16,408 nucleotides of DNA, from contig CAKTXP010000036.1 of the NCBI GenBank assembly GCA_934631055.1, positions 1 through 16,408 on the forward strand. Reading direction: 5' to 3'. Positions 1 to 7,745 of the stretch are shown in pieces. The notes below the pieces were generated by a model. It saw only the letters and a program-made list of their open reading frames with translations, made no database searches and was not told the DNA's origin. A program made the translations under genes and the position numbers. Numbering within the stretch: the first letter of the stretch is position 1; each line of letters begins with the position of its first letter. This stretch comes from an uncultured Clostridia bacterium. Its GTDB lineage: Bacteria; Bacillota; Clostridia; Christensenellales; Aristaeellaceae.

Positions 1-8
1 AATTTGGT

Positions 9-39
9 TGAAACAAAAGGGTCAGGAACTTCGTCTAAT
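9..39 (+). promoter_or_regulatory. Candidate ECF sigma factor promoter
   Basis: TGAAAC (9-14) is followed after 17 bases by CGTCTAAT (32-39). This matches the general shape of ECF sigma promoters, with a GAAAC-type -35 and a CGTC-type -10. A second CGTCTAAT lies at 151-158, after a TGAAAT at 119-124, but the 26-base gap there is too long for a working promoter. It points downstream at the secreted-protein and transport operon. It could also be the end of a control region for something left of the window. No ECF sigma gene is in the window, so the assignment is by motif only. Confidence 0.35.
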
Positions 40-76
40 AAATGAGTGGAAAAGCTCGGCTGTATAGGCATAAATA

Positions 77-85
77 TGTTATACT
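77..85 (+). promoter_or_regulatory. Candidate extended -10 promoter element
   Basis: TGTTATACT fits the extended -10 form TGnTATAAT with one mismatch. The hexamer at the -35 distance (about 57-62) is poor, which is tolerated when the TG extension is present. It would start transcription about 100 bases before the ATG at 195, and is an alternative or additional promoter to the ECF-like motif at 9-39. Confidence 0.35.
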
Positions 86-194
86 GATATGCGCATTGGG
101 GACGGAGAAAAATTATTTTGAAATTCTGTCCAGAAAAACGCGCGCTTCATCGTCTAATGAACGAAACGAAGCTGAATATACAGGAGGAATCCTT

Positions 195-2240
195 ATGGAT
201 AAAAAAAGAATGGCTGCGCTGGCGGCGGCTGCGCTGATGGCATGCGCGCCGTTTGAAAGCGGAGCGCATGCTTTCGGGGCTGCGCTTGCGGAAAGCACGG
301 CGGATGAGGCAGAGCGGGAGGCGACGCCCGAACCGATGGAGGAACCGGAAGCAACGCCGATGCCCGAACCGACGGAGGAACCGGAAGCGACGCCGACGCC
401 CGAACCGACGGAGAAACCGGAAGCGACGCCGACGCCCGAACCGACGGAGGAACCGGAAGCGACGCCGACGCCCATGCCGACGGAAGAACCAGAGGCAACG
501 TCCGCACCGGAAGAGGACGATTGGAAGCCGCACGGCGAAGCGTGGGCAATCTTGGAAGACGGAACGAAGCTGGACGGCAGATTGCAGGATATTCTCAATG
601 AACTGTCCGGAAAGGAACGCGAGGATGAGGAAGCCGAGGTCTTTATCCGCACACGGGACATGCTCGTCGTTTCGGGCATTGGTGAGGAGATTTTTGACCG
701 AGTGACGCTCAGCCCGGACGAAGAAGTCTTTGATCCGGAAAAGGCGTATTATGTCGAGTGGCAGATTCAGGATGCTGTGCCGCTGGGCGCAGAGGATGAG
801 CAGACCTTGCCGCCGATTGTGGTCTATGTGACGCGGGACGGCGCGGACAAGCCGGTCGTCGATGCCCCGTCGCCCGCGCCGACGGACGAGCCGACGCAGG
901 CGCCTGATGAAACGCCCGCGCCGACAGACGAGCCGACGCAGGCGCCTGATGAAACGCCCGCGCCGACAGACGAGCCGACGCAGGCGCCTGACGAAACGCC
1001 CGCGCCGACAGACGAACCGACGCAGGCGCCTGATGAAACACCCACTCCGGAACCGACAGAAACGCCTGAGTCGGGAATGACGCTGGAAGTAACGGCGGAC
1101 GGATATGAGCCGGACGTATGGACGAACAGCGCGCCGCTGTTCAGGCTTTCCGGCATTCCGGAAGGAAGCGATGAGTATGTTTACGGCGTATTCGTCTGCA
1201 ATGAGCGGCTGATTCTGCTCGCGAAGGATACGGATTCCTATGTGCCGACGGAGGAAGGGCTGACGAGCGTCCGGTTTGCGATTCTGGATCTGATGGGCGA
1301 CGTGGTTGCGCTCTCCGACCAGTATGATCTGATGCTGGACTTTACCGCGCCGGATGGTCCGTACCTCAGCGGTGTGGATTACAGCGACACGGTCTGCTTC
1401 ATCGACGTCTACGACGGCTTGAGCGGCTTGAGCGAGATATCCTACGACGAGGGCGAGACATGGGAGCCGTATATCGAATATGAGGACGGGCTGTCCATCA
1501 TCGGCGAAAAGGGCGAGACGATCGAAGCGGGCACGATTTGGGTGCGCGATATCGCAGGCAATATTTCGTCGAATGCCGAGGAATTCACCTTCGGCAAACG
1601 CAAAAAGACAGGCGGCACGGGCGGAACGGGAACGAAGCCCATCAAGCATGTCAAGGAGACGATGGATTATTCCAAGGCGAACTACAACGCGCTGGAGCTG
1701 AAATTCTCCGATGAGCCGCAGACACAGCTCGTCGCGGGCGAAACGACGCTGAACCTCAGCCTGAACGAAGGTTCCGGCGATACGGCAAAGCCCTTCACGG
1801 CGAAGCTGGCGGCGTGGCAGACGGACGAAAAGGCGCAGGACAAGCCGAACGCGCTCGTGCTGACCGCGCAGGCAGGCGAGGAAAACAGCACATGGCGTTT
1901 CAGCGGCGACGTTTATAAGCTGCTCAACAACAGCGGCGTGGACTATCTGGTCTTTTCGACCGGAGAATATATGACTGCGCTGCCGACGGCGGGCTTTACC
2001 GGCGGCACGCAGTATGGCAAGCTCAAGGCGTCCGGCGTATCGACCCGCAAGTTTGAATATACGCTCTGTCAGGATGAAGCCCTGCGCGAAACGACGCTCA
2101 GCGTTCAGGTCGAGGGCGAAACCTACCTGCTCGAAGAGGATACCGCCCAGCCGATGTACCGCTATGATGTGCTGGTCGGCACGACGGATCTGATGAAAAA
2201 CCCCTACGAGAGCTACAAGCATAAGGAGGCAGACGAATGA
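195..2240 (+). CDS. Secreted protein with two Pro-Thr-Glu repeat arrays and Ig-like segments
   Basis: 681 residues, unrecognised as a named family. The frame is open from an ATG at 42, but the start is placed at 195: AGGAGG lies at 182-187 with 7-base spacing, and the protein then begins with a signal peptide (MDKK, a hydrophobic Ala-rich core, likely cleavage near residues 26-36). Residues 42-105 are a Pro-Thr-Glu repeat with a 12-residue unit. Residues about 106-226 form a unique acidic segment. Residues 227-282 are four 14-residue Pro-Thr-Asp units. Residues about 290-465 resemble one or two bacterial Ig-like domains (strand-rich, with a DFTAP motif and a WVRDIAGN motif). The last 200 residues are strand-rich and unrecognised. 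There is no LPXTG or C-terminal membrane segment, so wall retention is not evident. The stop overlaps the next start (ATGA), which ties it to the adaptor gene. It may be an extracellular partner of the transporter; this is inference from position only. Confidence 0.85.
   Translation: MDKKRMAALAAAALMACAPFESGAHAFGAALAESTADEAEREATPEPMEEPEATPMPEPTEEPEATPTPEPTEKPEATPTPEPTEEPEATPTPMPTEEPEATSAPEEDDWKPHGEAWAILEDGTKLDGRLQDILNELSGKEREDEEAEVFIRTRDMLVVSGIGEEIFDRVTLSPDEEVFDPEKAYYVEWQIQDAVPLGAEDEQTLPPIVVYVTRDGADKPVVDAPSPAPTDEPTQAPDETPAPTDEPTQAPDETPAPTDEPTQAPDETPAPTDEPTQAPDETPTPEPTETPESGMTLEVTADGYEPDVWTNSAPLFRLSGIPEGSDEYVYGVFVCNERLILLAKDTDSYVPTEEGLTSVRFAILDLMGDVVALSDQYDLMLDFTAPDGPYLSGVDYSDTVCFIDVYDGLSGLSEISYDEGETWEPYIEYEDGLSIIGEKGETIEAGTIWVRDIAGNISSNAEEFTFGKRKKTGGTGGTGTKPIKHVKETMDYSKANYNALELKFSDEPQTQLVAGETTLNLSLNEGSGDTAKPFTAKLAAWQTDEKAQDKPNALVLTAQAGEENSTWRFSGDVYKLLNNSGVDYLVFSTGEYMTALPTAGFTGGTQYGKLKASGVSTRKFEYTLCQDEALRETTLSVQVEGETYLLEEDTAQPMYRYDVLVGTTDLMKNPYESYKHKEADE
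318..509 (+). repeat. In-frame 36-base tandem repeat (12-residue PTE unit)
   Basis: Four full 36-base units (348-383, 384-419, 420-455, 456-491) with shorter, diverged units at either end. Each encodes EATPTPEPTEEP or a close variant. Units differ by only a few bases, so copy number has probably changed recently. It serves as a stiff extended spacer in the secreted protein. Confidence 0.9.
873..1040 (+). repeat. In-frame 42-base tandem repeat (14-residue unit x4)
   Basis: Four units at 873-914, 915-956, 957-998 and 999-1040, each encoding PAPTDEPTQAPDET. They are nearly identical at the DNA level; most differences are synonymous (for example acg or aca, gat or gac, gag or gaa). A partial, diverged unit follows. 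Unit length and sequence differ from the array at 318-509, so the two arrays expanded separately. Confidence 0.9.
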
Positions 2241-3325
2241 AAAAGACAGCAGCGCTTGCCGCATTTGCGCTCGCCGCGATGATGCCGCTGGGCGCGCTCG
2301 GCGAAACGGTGTTTGCCGGCGAAGTGACGGCGAGCAACACGCAGGTCATCGCCGCGCCTTACGGCGGCATGGTTGAGCAGGTGAGCATCCGCGTCGGCGA
2401 CAGCGTGAAAATCGGCGACCCGATTGCGGTCGTTGAAACGACGAAGGTATACGCGGAAACGGACGGAACGGTCAGCGGCGTATTCGCCAGCGAGGGCGAC
2501 AGCGCGGACGGCATCAAGACGCGCTATGGCGGGCTGGTCTACATCGAGCCGATGAACCGCTACACGCTCTCGTGCAGCACGGAGAAGGCGTATAATTCCA
2601 GCGAGAACCGCTATATCCATATCGGCGAGACGGTCTATCTCAAATGCACCAAGGACGGCAGCCATCAAGGCAGGGGCATCGTGACCGCGATCAACGCGGA
2701 GGACGAGAGCAAATACACGGTCGAGGTGACCGGCGGCGAGTTCTACATGGGCGAAACGGTCGATATCTACCGAAACAGCGAATATGAAACCGCGTCGCGC
2801 ATCGGGCGCGGCACGGTCGGCAGGACGCAGGCGGTCGCCGTCAACGGAACGGGAAGCGTTCTGCGCATCCATGTCAAGCCGGGCGATACAGTTGAGCGCG
2901 GCGAATTGCTGTTTGAAACCGTGACGGGCACGCTCGACGGGCTGTATGCACCGAATACGCAGGTGGTCAGCGACGTGGCGGGCGTTGTGGCGACGGTAGA
3001 CGCCAGCAACGGCACAGCGGTCGAAAAGGACGCCAAAATCGCAACCATCTATCCGTCGGATGACATGCAGATTAAGATGGTCATTTCCGAAGCGGACTTG
3101 GGCGATGTTTCCGTCGGCGGGAAGGCGGAGGTCGAGTTCAACTGGGACGCGGACAGCGGCAGGCGGTTCGAGGGAACGATCTCTTCCATCTCGTATCTGA
3201 GCGAAAAGCCGGGCGAGGGAAGCGCGTCCTCCGGTCAGCAGAGCGCGCAGTATGTCGCGTATGTCGATTTCACGCCGGATGAAACCGTGCGCATCGGCAT
3301 GACGGTGATTGTATACGTGGAATAA
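2237..3325 (+). CDS. HlyD/MacA-like secreted adaptor with two biotinyl-lipoyl-like segments
   Basis: 362 residues; the ATG overlaps the upstream stop (ATGA) and AAGGAGG at 2223-2229 is 7 bases away. Residues 1-22 are a cleavable-looking signal peptide (MKKTAALAAF start, core ending near ALGE). A lipoyl/barrel-sandwich segment runs from about 38 to 80 (VIAAPYGGMVEQVSIRVGD). A second is at about 198-270 (GTGSVLRIHVKPGDTVERG, then APNTQVVSDVAGVVATV). A beta-barrel-like stretch at 277-320 contains the family-typical ISEADLGDVSVG, and the end resembles the adaptor C-terminus (VRIGMTVIVYVE). There is no long coiled-coil hairpin, unlike classic HlyD. In this family such proteins link an inner-membrane pump to partners outside the membrane. 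It sits between a surface protein and a solute-binding protein, which is unusual. The family call is firm; the substrate is unknown. Confidence 0.8.
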   Translation: MKKTAALAAFALAAMMPLGALGETVFAGEVTASNTQVIAAPYGGMVEQVSIRVGDSVKIGDPIAVVETTKVYAETDGTVSGVFASEGDSADGIKTRYGGLVYIEPMNRYTLSCSTEKAYNSSENRYIHIGETVYLKCTKDGSHQGRGIVTAINAEDESKYTVEVTGGEFYMGETVDIYRNSEYETASRIGRGTVGRTQAVAVNGTGSVLRIHVKPGDTVERGELLFETVTGTLDGLYAPNTQVVSDVAGVVATVDASNGTAVEKDAKIATIYPSDDMQIKMVISEADLGDVSVGGKAEVEFNWDADSGRRFEGTISSISYLSEKPGEGSASSGQQSAQYVAYVDFTPDETVRIGMTVIVYVE

Positions 3326-3329
3326 CAAC

Positions 3330-3365
3330 CTCACCCGCTTTTCCCCTTGGGGAGAGCCGATGAGA
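3330..3365. repeat. Short GC-rich intergenic palindromic remnant
   Basis: The gap between the adaptor and the solute-binding protein holds CCTCACCCGC, then a TTCCCCTTGGGGA palindrome, then GAGCCGATGAG. It resembles a shortened form of palindromic intergenic elements common in gut Clostridia. It differs from the element at 7448-7711. Function unknown; identification is from general familiarity and is tentative. Confidence 0.25.
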
Positions 3366-3390
3366 GAAAGACGAAGAAAGGAATCATTCT

Positions 3391-5703
3391 ATGAAAAAGA
3401 TACTTGCGTTGATTCTTGCGGCGAGCCTGATGCTGTGCGCCGCGTATGCGCTGGCGGCGACCGGCAACGTGACCATCGCCGTGCAGGGGCAGGACGGCTT
3501 TAACGACTATATTTCCAGCATGCTGGTCTGGGGCGACAAGCTGCTGCTTTCCAGCTACAACTCGCTTTATGCGTGGAACAGCGAAACGCGCAAGCTGGTT
3601 CAGGTACAGGGTTATGACCAGCTTCAATACACGCTGACCGACACGGAAAACGGCGGCATTGAGCTGGGCGACGACGATTATTGCTACTTCGATACGGATC
3701 TGTACGTTATCGACGGCAAGCTCTACCGCATGGCGCAGATCAGCGACGCGGACAATAACACGACGAGCATGCTGGTGGAGATCGTCATCGCGGACGACGG
3801 CGAGATGTCGCTGGGCGAGACCATCGACCTGGGCGACGCGCTCTCCATCACCAATGAGGTGGACGGGGAAACGTACAGCTACACCCGCAGTCTGCAAAAC
3901 CCCTGCTCGTTCGGACGGACGCTGTACGCGCTCTCCTACGGCGATTCGCTGGAGCTGCTTTCGCTCGATCTGGACAGCGAAACGGTCGATACCGTGACGC
4001 TGGATACGGATTACGACATCAACAGCATCAGCCCCTACACCGAGGGCAAGCTGCTGCTGACCGGCACGAACTACAATGTGGACCCGATCGAAACGGCGCT
4101 GCTCGTTTACGATACGGAAACTGAGGAGATCACCGAGCTGGGCAAGATGCCGCGGGACGGCTATGACACGCCGAGCGCCATCTGCTATGACGAGGCACGC
4201 AGCAAGGTTTACTATGTGCTTTCCGGAAGCGTCTGGCGCATGGATATCAGCGACGACGGCTTCGGCACGCCGGAGGAGTTCGGCGACATGCCGCTGGAAT
4301 CCTATTCCAACAGCGTGGCGGTGATGATGGGCGACTGGTACATCCTCAGCAGCTACGACGGCGTTGTCGGGCGCGATGTGACGCTGGATAAAATGCCGCC
4401 TCAGCGTCTGCGCGTTGTCAACAGCAACTACGATGAGAGCATCAAGTCGGCGTACTACGCCTTTACGGATAAGCATCCGGAATACATGGTCTCCATCTCC
4501 AGCAATCTGGATGAAAGCACGCTGCTCCAGAGCATGATGAACCGCGACAGCAGCGTGGATATCTACACCATTTCCAGCTCGAGCAGCGCGCTTTCCGCGC
4601 TGATGAACCGCGGCTATCTGGCGGAGCTGGGCTCGAGCGAAAAGCTGACGGCGGCGGTCGATTCGCTCTATCCGTTCATCGGGGATTTCTGCAAAAAGGA
4701 CGGACAGCTCTGCCTCATGCCGTTCTCCGGATACGCGATGGGAATGACCATGAACATCAAAGCCCTGACCGAGAAGCTGGGCTATACGCAGGAGGATGTG
4801 CCGACCTCGTGGAAGCAGCTGTTTGAGCTGATTAACGATATCGCAGCGAACAAGAAGCTGGAAGAAGCCCCCGAGGTCAGCTTTGTGATGGAGGGCTATA
4901 CGCAGCAGGATCTGCGCAACATGATCTTCTCCAATATGATGAGCGATTATTATACCTGGCTTGACCAGAGCGAGGAGAACCTGACCAAAGGCACGCCGGT
5001 GCTGCTTGAGCTGTGCGAAGCGTTTGAAAAGGTCGATTGGAGCGGTCTGGGTCTGCCGGAGGAATATTCCGAGGATGTTTGGATGACGAATGGCATGAAG
5101 GAGAGCGTGCTGATTGATTTTAACAGCGTGGATGTGACCAGTTATGTCGGCGCGGATCAAGACCGTGTGATTTGTCCGCTTTCCGTCGTGGACGGCGAGG
5201 AGCCGGTCATCGGCATGACGCTGACGCTGGCATTTGTCAATCCGTTCTCCGAAAACAAGGATGCGGCGATTGAATATCTGGAAGACGCATGGGACGCCAA
5301 CGGCAGAACCAACAGAATTCTCATGGATCCGAACGACAACGAGCCGGTCGTCAACGCCTACTACGAGCAGAACTTGAAGGATGCCCAAAATAGCATCGAC
5401 CAGCTGAAAAAGTCCCTGGAAACGATGACCGATGAGGAAACGCGCGAAATGACGCAGAACGACATCAATTCCATGGAGGAGTGGCTCGAAACCTACAAGG
5501 AGAGCGGCAAGTACGACGTGACGCCGGAGCAGATTGCGAAGTACCGCGAGGTTGCCGGCAAGATGGTCGTCGCGAAGAGCGACATCTATGGCGGCGATTC
5601 CTACGATCAGATGTATCAATATGTGGACGGCGCAATCACGGCGAGCCAGTTTGCCGCCCAGCTCGAAAAGACGCTCCAGATGCAGCGTCTGGAGGGCAAC
5701 TGA
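3391..5703 (+). CDS. ABC solute-binding protein with N-terminal propeller-like domain
   Basis: 770 residues, much longer than the usual 400-450 of this family. The start is supported by AAAGGA about 9 bases upstream and a signal peptide (MKKILALILAASLMLCAAYALA). The LMLC site is a poor lipobox, so signal peptidase I cleavage after ALA is more likely than a lipoprotein anchor. Residues about 28-330 contain roughly six strand-turn-strand repeats, such as LLSSYNSLYAWNSETRKL and LLVYDTETEEITELGKM, which look like a beta-propeller. Residues about 338-770 look like a family 1 or 8 extracellular binding protein (SAYYAFTDKHPEYMV, then DIYTISSSSSALSALMNRGYLAEL, then MTMNIKALTEKLGY). Two permeases follow at once, so it should deliver ligand to them. 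A sugar or oligosaccharide is the family default, but the ligand cannot be read from sequence. Confidence 0.85.
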   Translation: MKKILALILAASLMLCAAYALAATGNVTIAVQGQDGFNDYISSMLVWGDKLLLSSYNSLYAWNSETRKLVQVQGYDQLQYTLTDTENGGIELGDDDYCYFDTDLYVIDGKLYRMAQISDADNNTTSMLVEIVIADDGEMSLGETIDLGDALSITNEVDGETYSYTRSLQNPCSFGRTLYALSYGDSLELLSLDLDSETVDTVTLDTDYDINSISPYTEGKLLLTGTNYNVDPIETALLVYDTETEEITELGKMPRDGYDTPSAICYDEARSKVYYVLSGSVWRMDISDDGFGTPEEFGDMPLESYSNSVAVMMGDWYILSSYDGVVGRDVTLDKMPPQRLRVVNSNYDESIKSAYYAFTDKHPEYMVSISSNLDESTLLQSMMNRDSSVDIYTISSSSSALSALMNRGYLAELGSSEKLTAAVDSLYPFIGDFCKKDGQLCLMPFSGYAMGMTMNIKALTEKLGYTQEDVPTSWKQLFELINDIAANKKLEEAPEVSFVMEGYTQQDLRNMIFSNMMSDYYTWLDQSEENLTKGTPVLLELCEAFEKVDWSGLGLPEEYSEDVWMTNGMKESVLIDFNSVDVTSYVGADQDRVICPLSVVDGEEPVIGMTLTLAFVNPFSENKDAAIEYLEDAWDANGRTNRILMDPNDNEPVVNAYYEQNLKDAQNSIDQLKKSLETMTDEETREMTQNDINSMEEWLETYKESGKYDVTPEQIAKYREVAGKMVVAKSDIYGGDSYDQMYQYVDGAITASQFAAQLEKTLQMQRLEGN

Positions 5704-5709
5704 TTTCCC

Positions 5710-6564
5710 ATGTTTGAAAAAAAGAAATCGGTGCTGCTGTTTCTGCTGCCGGGGCTTTGCATGCTGCTCATCTTCTACATCGTCCCGTTTTTCAGCGGCA
5801 TCGGGTACAGCCTCATGGACGGCAGTTACAAAAACGCGTTCGTAGGGCTGAAGAATTATCGGGATATCTGGCAGAACAGCATGTTCCAGCTGGGGCTGAA
5901 GAACACGATGGAGCTGTCGCTCATCTGTGCGCCGCTGCTGTGGATTCTGTCGTTTCTGCTGGCGAGCGCGCTGGCTTCCATCAAGCCGTTCGGCGGGTTC
6001 TTCCGCTCGAGCGTGCTTCTGCCGTATCTGACGCCGTCCTCGGCGATTCTGCTGGTCTGGCTGGTGCTGTTCGATTACGGCGGACCGGTGAACCGCGCGC
6101 TGGCGGCGATGGGGGCGGAGCGGGTCATGTGGCTGTCGAGCGGGGCGCTGCGCGTGCCGGTCGTGCTGATGTTCCTCTGGAAAAATCTGGGCTTCTGCCT
6201 CATCATCTTTCTGGCGGCATTGCAATCCGTTCCGCAGCCGCTGTATGAGTATGCGACGCTGGAAGGCGCGGGATTTATGACCCGCGCTTTCCGCATTACG
6301 CTTCCGCTGGTCACGCCGACGGCGTTTCTGGTGTTTGTGCTGGCGTGGATCAACGCGTTCAAGATTTTCAAAGAGGTCTATTTCATCGCGGGCGCATATC
6401 CGGATTACTCGGTCTATACGCTGCAAAACTATATGAACAACATGTTCCAGAAGCTCAACTATCAAAACGTGACTGCCGCGGCGTATTCCTTTGGCTTGAT
6501 CGTGTTCGCCATTTTCGGCGTGCTGTTCTTCCTGCAAAGGCGTGCGGCACGCGGGCTGAACTGA
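5710..6564 (+). CDS. ABC importer permease, MalF/UgpA type
   Basis: 284 residues with six predicted membrane helices, the first at about 7-29 (SVLLFLLPGLCMLLIFYIVP). The cytoplasmic EAA loop is at about residues 179-203 (YEYATLEGAGFMTRAF, then ITLPLVTP); it docks on the ATPase in this family. It starts 6 bases after the binding-protein stop, and the nearest GGAGGG is about 13 bases upstream, so translation is probably coupled to the gene before. It pairs with the next gene as the heterodimeric membrane channel. Members of this family often lack a local ATPase and use a shared MsmX-type subunit; none is encoded here. Confidence 0.92.
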   Translation: MFEKKKSVLLFLLPGLCMLLIFYIVPFFSGIGYSLMDGSYKNAFVGLKNYRDIWQNSMFQLGLKNTMELSLICAPLLWILSFLLASALASIKPFGGFFRSSVLLPYLTPSSAILLVWLVLFDYGGPVNRALAAMGAERVMWLSSGALRVPVVLMFLWKNLGFCLIIFLAALQSVPQPLYEYATLEGAGFMTRAFRITLPLVTPTAFLVFVLAWINAFKIFKEVYFIAGAYPDYSVYTLQNYMNNMFQKLNYQNVTAAAYSFGLIVFAIFGVLFFLQRRAARGLN

Positions 6565-6574
6565 GGAGGCGCAC

Positions 6575-7441
6575 ATGAAACCGACGATTCATTTCAAGCG
6601 CCGCCACATCCTCATTCGCCTGCTGCTTTCGCTCACGGCGTTAATCATCCTGCTGCCTATCGTCATCACGGCGCTGTATTCATTCTTTTCGCCCGATGAG
6701 ATCAAGGCGTTTATGGATACGCGCGGCAGCTATGACGCGGCGCAGTTCATGGAAATCAAGCTGTCGCCGAATATGTTCTCCCTCAGCCAGTATTACAAGA
6801 TACTCATTGAGGATATGACCATCCTGCGCTATTTCGTCAATTCCGCCATGTATACCGGCGCGATCCTGCTGGGGCAGGCGCTGTTTATTCCGGCGATGGC
6901 GTATGCGCTCTCCCGATTCAAATTTCCCGGAAGGGACGCGCTGTTCTTCGTCATCATCATGCTGATGCTCCTGCCGTTTCAGGTCACGATGGTGCCTAAC
7001 GTCATTACGCTTCGGGCGATGGGGCTGCTGGACACGGTCTGGTCGGTCATTCTGCCGATGACGGTTGCGCCGTTTTACATTTTCCTTCTGCGGCAGTATA
7101 TGGTCGGCTTGCCGAACGAGATGATCGAAGCGGCGCAGATTGACGGCGCGGGCACGCTCAGGTGCTTTGTGCATGTGGTGATGCCGGTCTGCCAGCCGAT
7201 TTTGGGCGCGGCGATCGCGCTGTCGTTTGCGGACTGCTGGAATCTGGTCGAGCAGCCGCTGACCTATCTGACGACGCACACGGAGCTTTATCCGCTGTCC
7301 GTTGCGTTCAACCAGCTGACACAGAAAAGCACGGGCGTGGAGTTCGCGGGCGCGGCGCTGTATACGCTGCCGGCGCTGTTCATCTATCTGTTCTTCCAGA
7401 ACGATATTCTGGAAGGCGTACAGCTGACGGAGCTGAAGTAA
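6575..7441 (+). CDS. ABC importer permease, MalG/UgpE type
   Basis: 288 residues, six predicted membrane helices, the first at about 12-35. GAGGAGG at 6563-6569 is 5 bases from the ATG. The EAA loop is clear at residues 185-205 (EAAQIDGAGTLRCFVHVVMP). The outside loop after helix 1 is longer than usual (about residues 38-75), which may reflect the unusual binding protein. It is the second half of the permease pair begun 10 bases upstream. The end reads EGVQLTELK where sugar permeases of this type often end in a Gly-Lys-Gly-like tail, a minor departure. The gene is followed by the palindromic element at 7448-7711, so downstream expression may be modulated there. Confidence 0.92.
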   Translation: MKPTIHFKRRHILIRLLLSLTALIILLPIVITALYSFFSPDEIKAFMDTRGSYDAAQFMEIKLSPNMFSLSQYYKILIEDMTILRYFVNSAMYTGAILLGQALFIPAMAYALSRFKFPGRDALFFVIIMLMLLPFQVTMVPNVITLRAMGLLDTVWSVILPMTVAPFYIFLLRQYMVGLPNEMIEAAQIDGAGTLRCFVHVVMPVCQPILGAAIALSFADCWNLVEQPLTYLTTHTELYPLSVAFNQLTQKSTGVEFAGAALYTLPALFIYLFFQNDILEGVQLTELK

Positions 7442-7447
7442 AGGAGA

Positions 7448-7711
7448 ACGTTGGGGCGTTGCCCCAAGCCCTACAAGGGAACTGAGTTCCCTTGACCTTC
7501 CATATCCTTTATCGCTTTGCGATAAAGGGATGTAAAGAAGATTCAAACTGCCGCGAAGCGAAGAAGGGAGTCTGAGGGGATTGGAATCACGCGCCCGCTG
7601 TGCGGGATTCAGCGTGATGGAAATCGGAAATCGTAAGAAACGCTTGCGTTTCTATACGAGTTTCCCGGACCGATATCCCTCAGGCGGGGATTGGGGCGGC
7701 AGCCCCAACGT
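7448..7711. repeat. MITE-like composite palindromic element, copy 1
   Basis: This non-coding stretch between two operon genes is bounded by a perfect 10-bp terminal inverted repeat (ACGTTGGGGC at 7448-7457; GCCCCAACGT at 7702-7711). Inside is a chain of hairpins: 7451-7467 (7-bp stem, 3-base loop), 7474-7494 (9-bp stem, TGA loop), 7506-7528 (10-bp stem, TTT loop), 7586-7618 (7-bp outer and 5-bp inner stem), 7636-7653 (8-bp stem) and 7691-7708 (7-bp stem). The 15-base block GCCGCGAAGCGAAGA at 7550-7564 recurs exactly at 15196-15210. No ORF of its own is credible. Target-site duplication was not identified. An AAGGAG just left of it (7441-7446) may be a ribosome site displaced by insertion. Confidence 0.75.
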
Positions 7712-7745
7712 AGAGAGCAAGAAGACAGGCAAGGAAGAAGAAAAC

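Noticed and set aside
42..194. Longer N-terminus for the first gene, starting at 42
   Set aside because: The ATG at 195 has AGGAGG at the right distance and starts a signal peptide; the stretch before it holds promoter-like motifs.
318..1040. CRISPR-like regular repeats
   Set aside because: Units are contiguous with no unique spacers, are multiples of three and encode in-frame Pro-Thr-Glu spacers.
147..2264. Open frame of about 705 codons on the minus strand
   Set aside because: Arg-rich antisense shadow of the repeat-containing secreted protein; no start context or recognisable domain.
3391..3456. Lipoprotein signal on the binding protein
   Set aside because: LMLC does not fit the usual lipobox, and a standard cleavage site (ALA-A) follows soon after.
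3331..6576. Open frame of about 1081 codons on the minus strand
   Set aside because: It lies antisense to the binding protein and a permease, both with clear domains, signals and ribosome sites. Its Arg/His/Gln-rich composition is typical of the shadow of GC-biased codons.
7581..7745. Longer N-terminus for the MacA-like gene, starting at 7581
   Set aside because: This part lies in the palindromic element and would bury the membrane anchor; AAGGAAG precedes the ATG at 7746.
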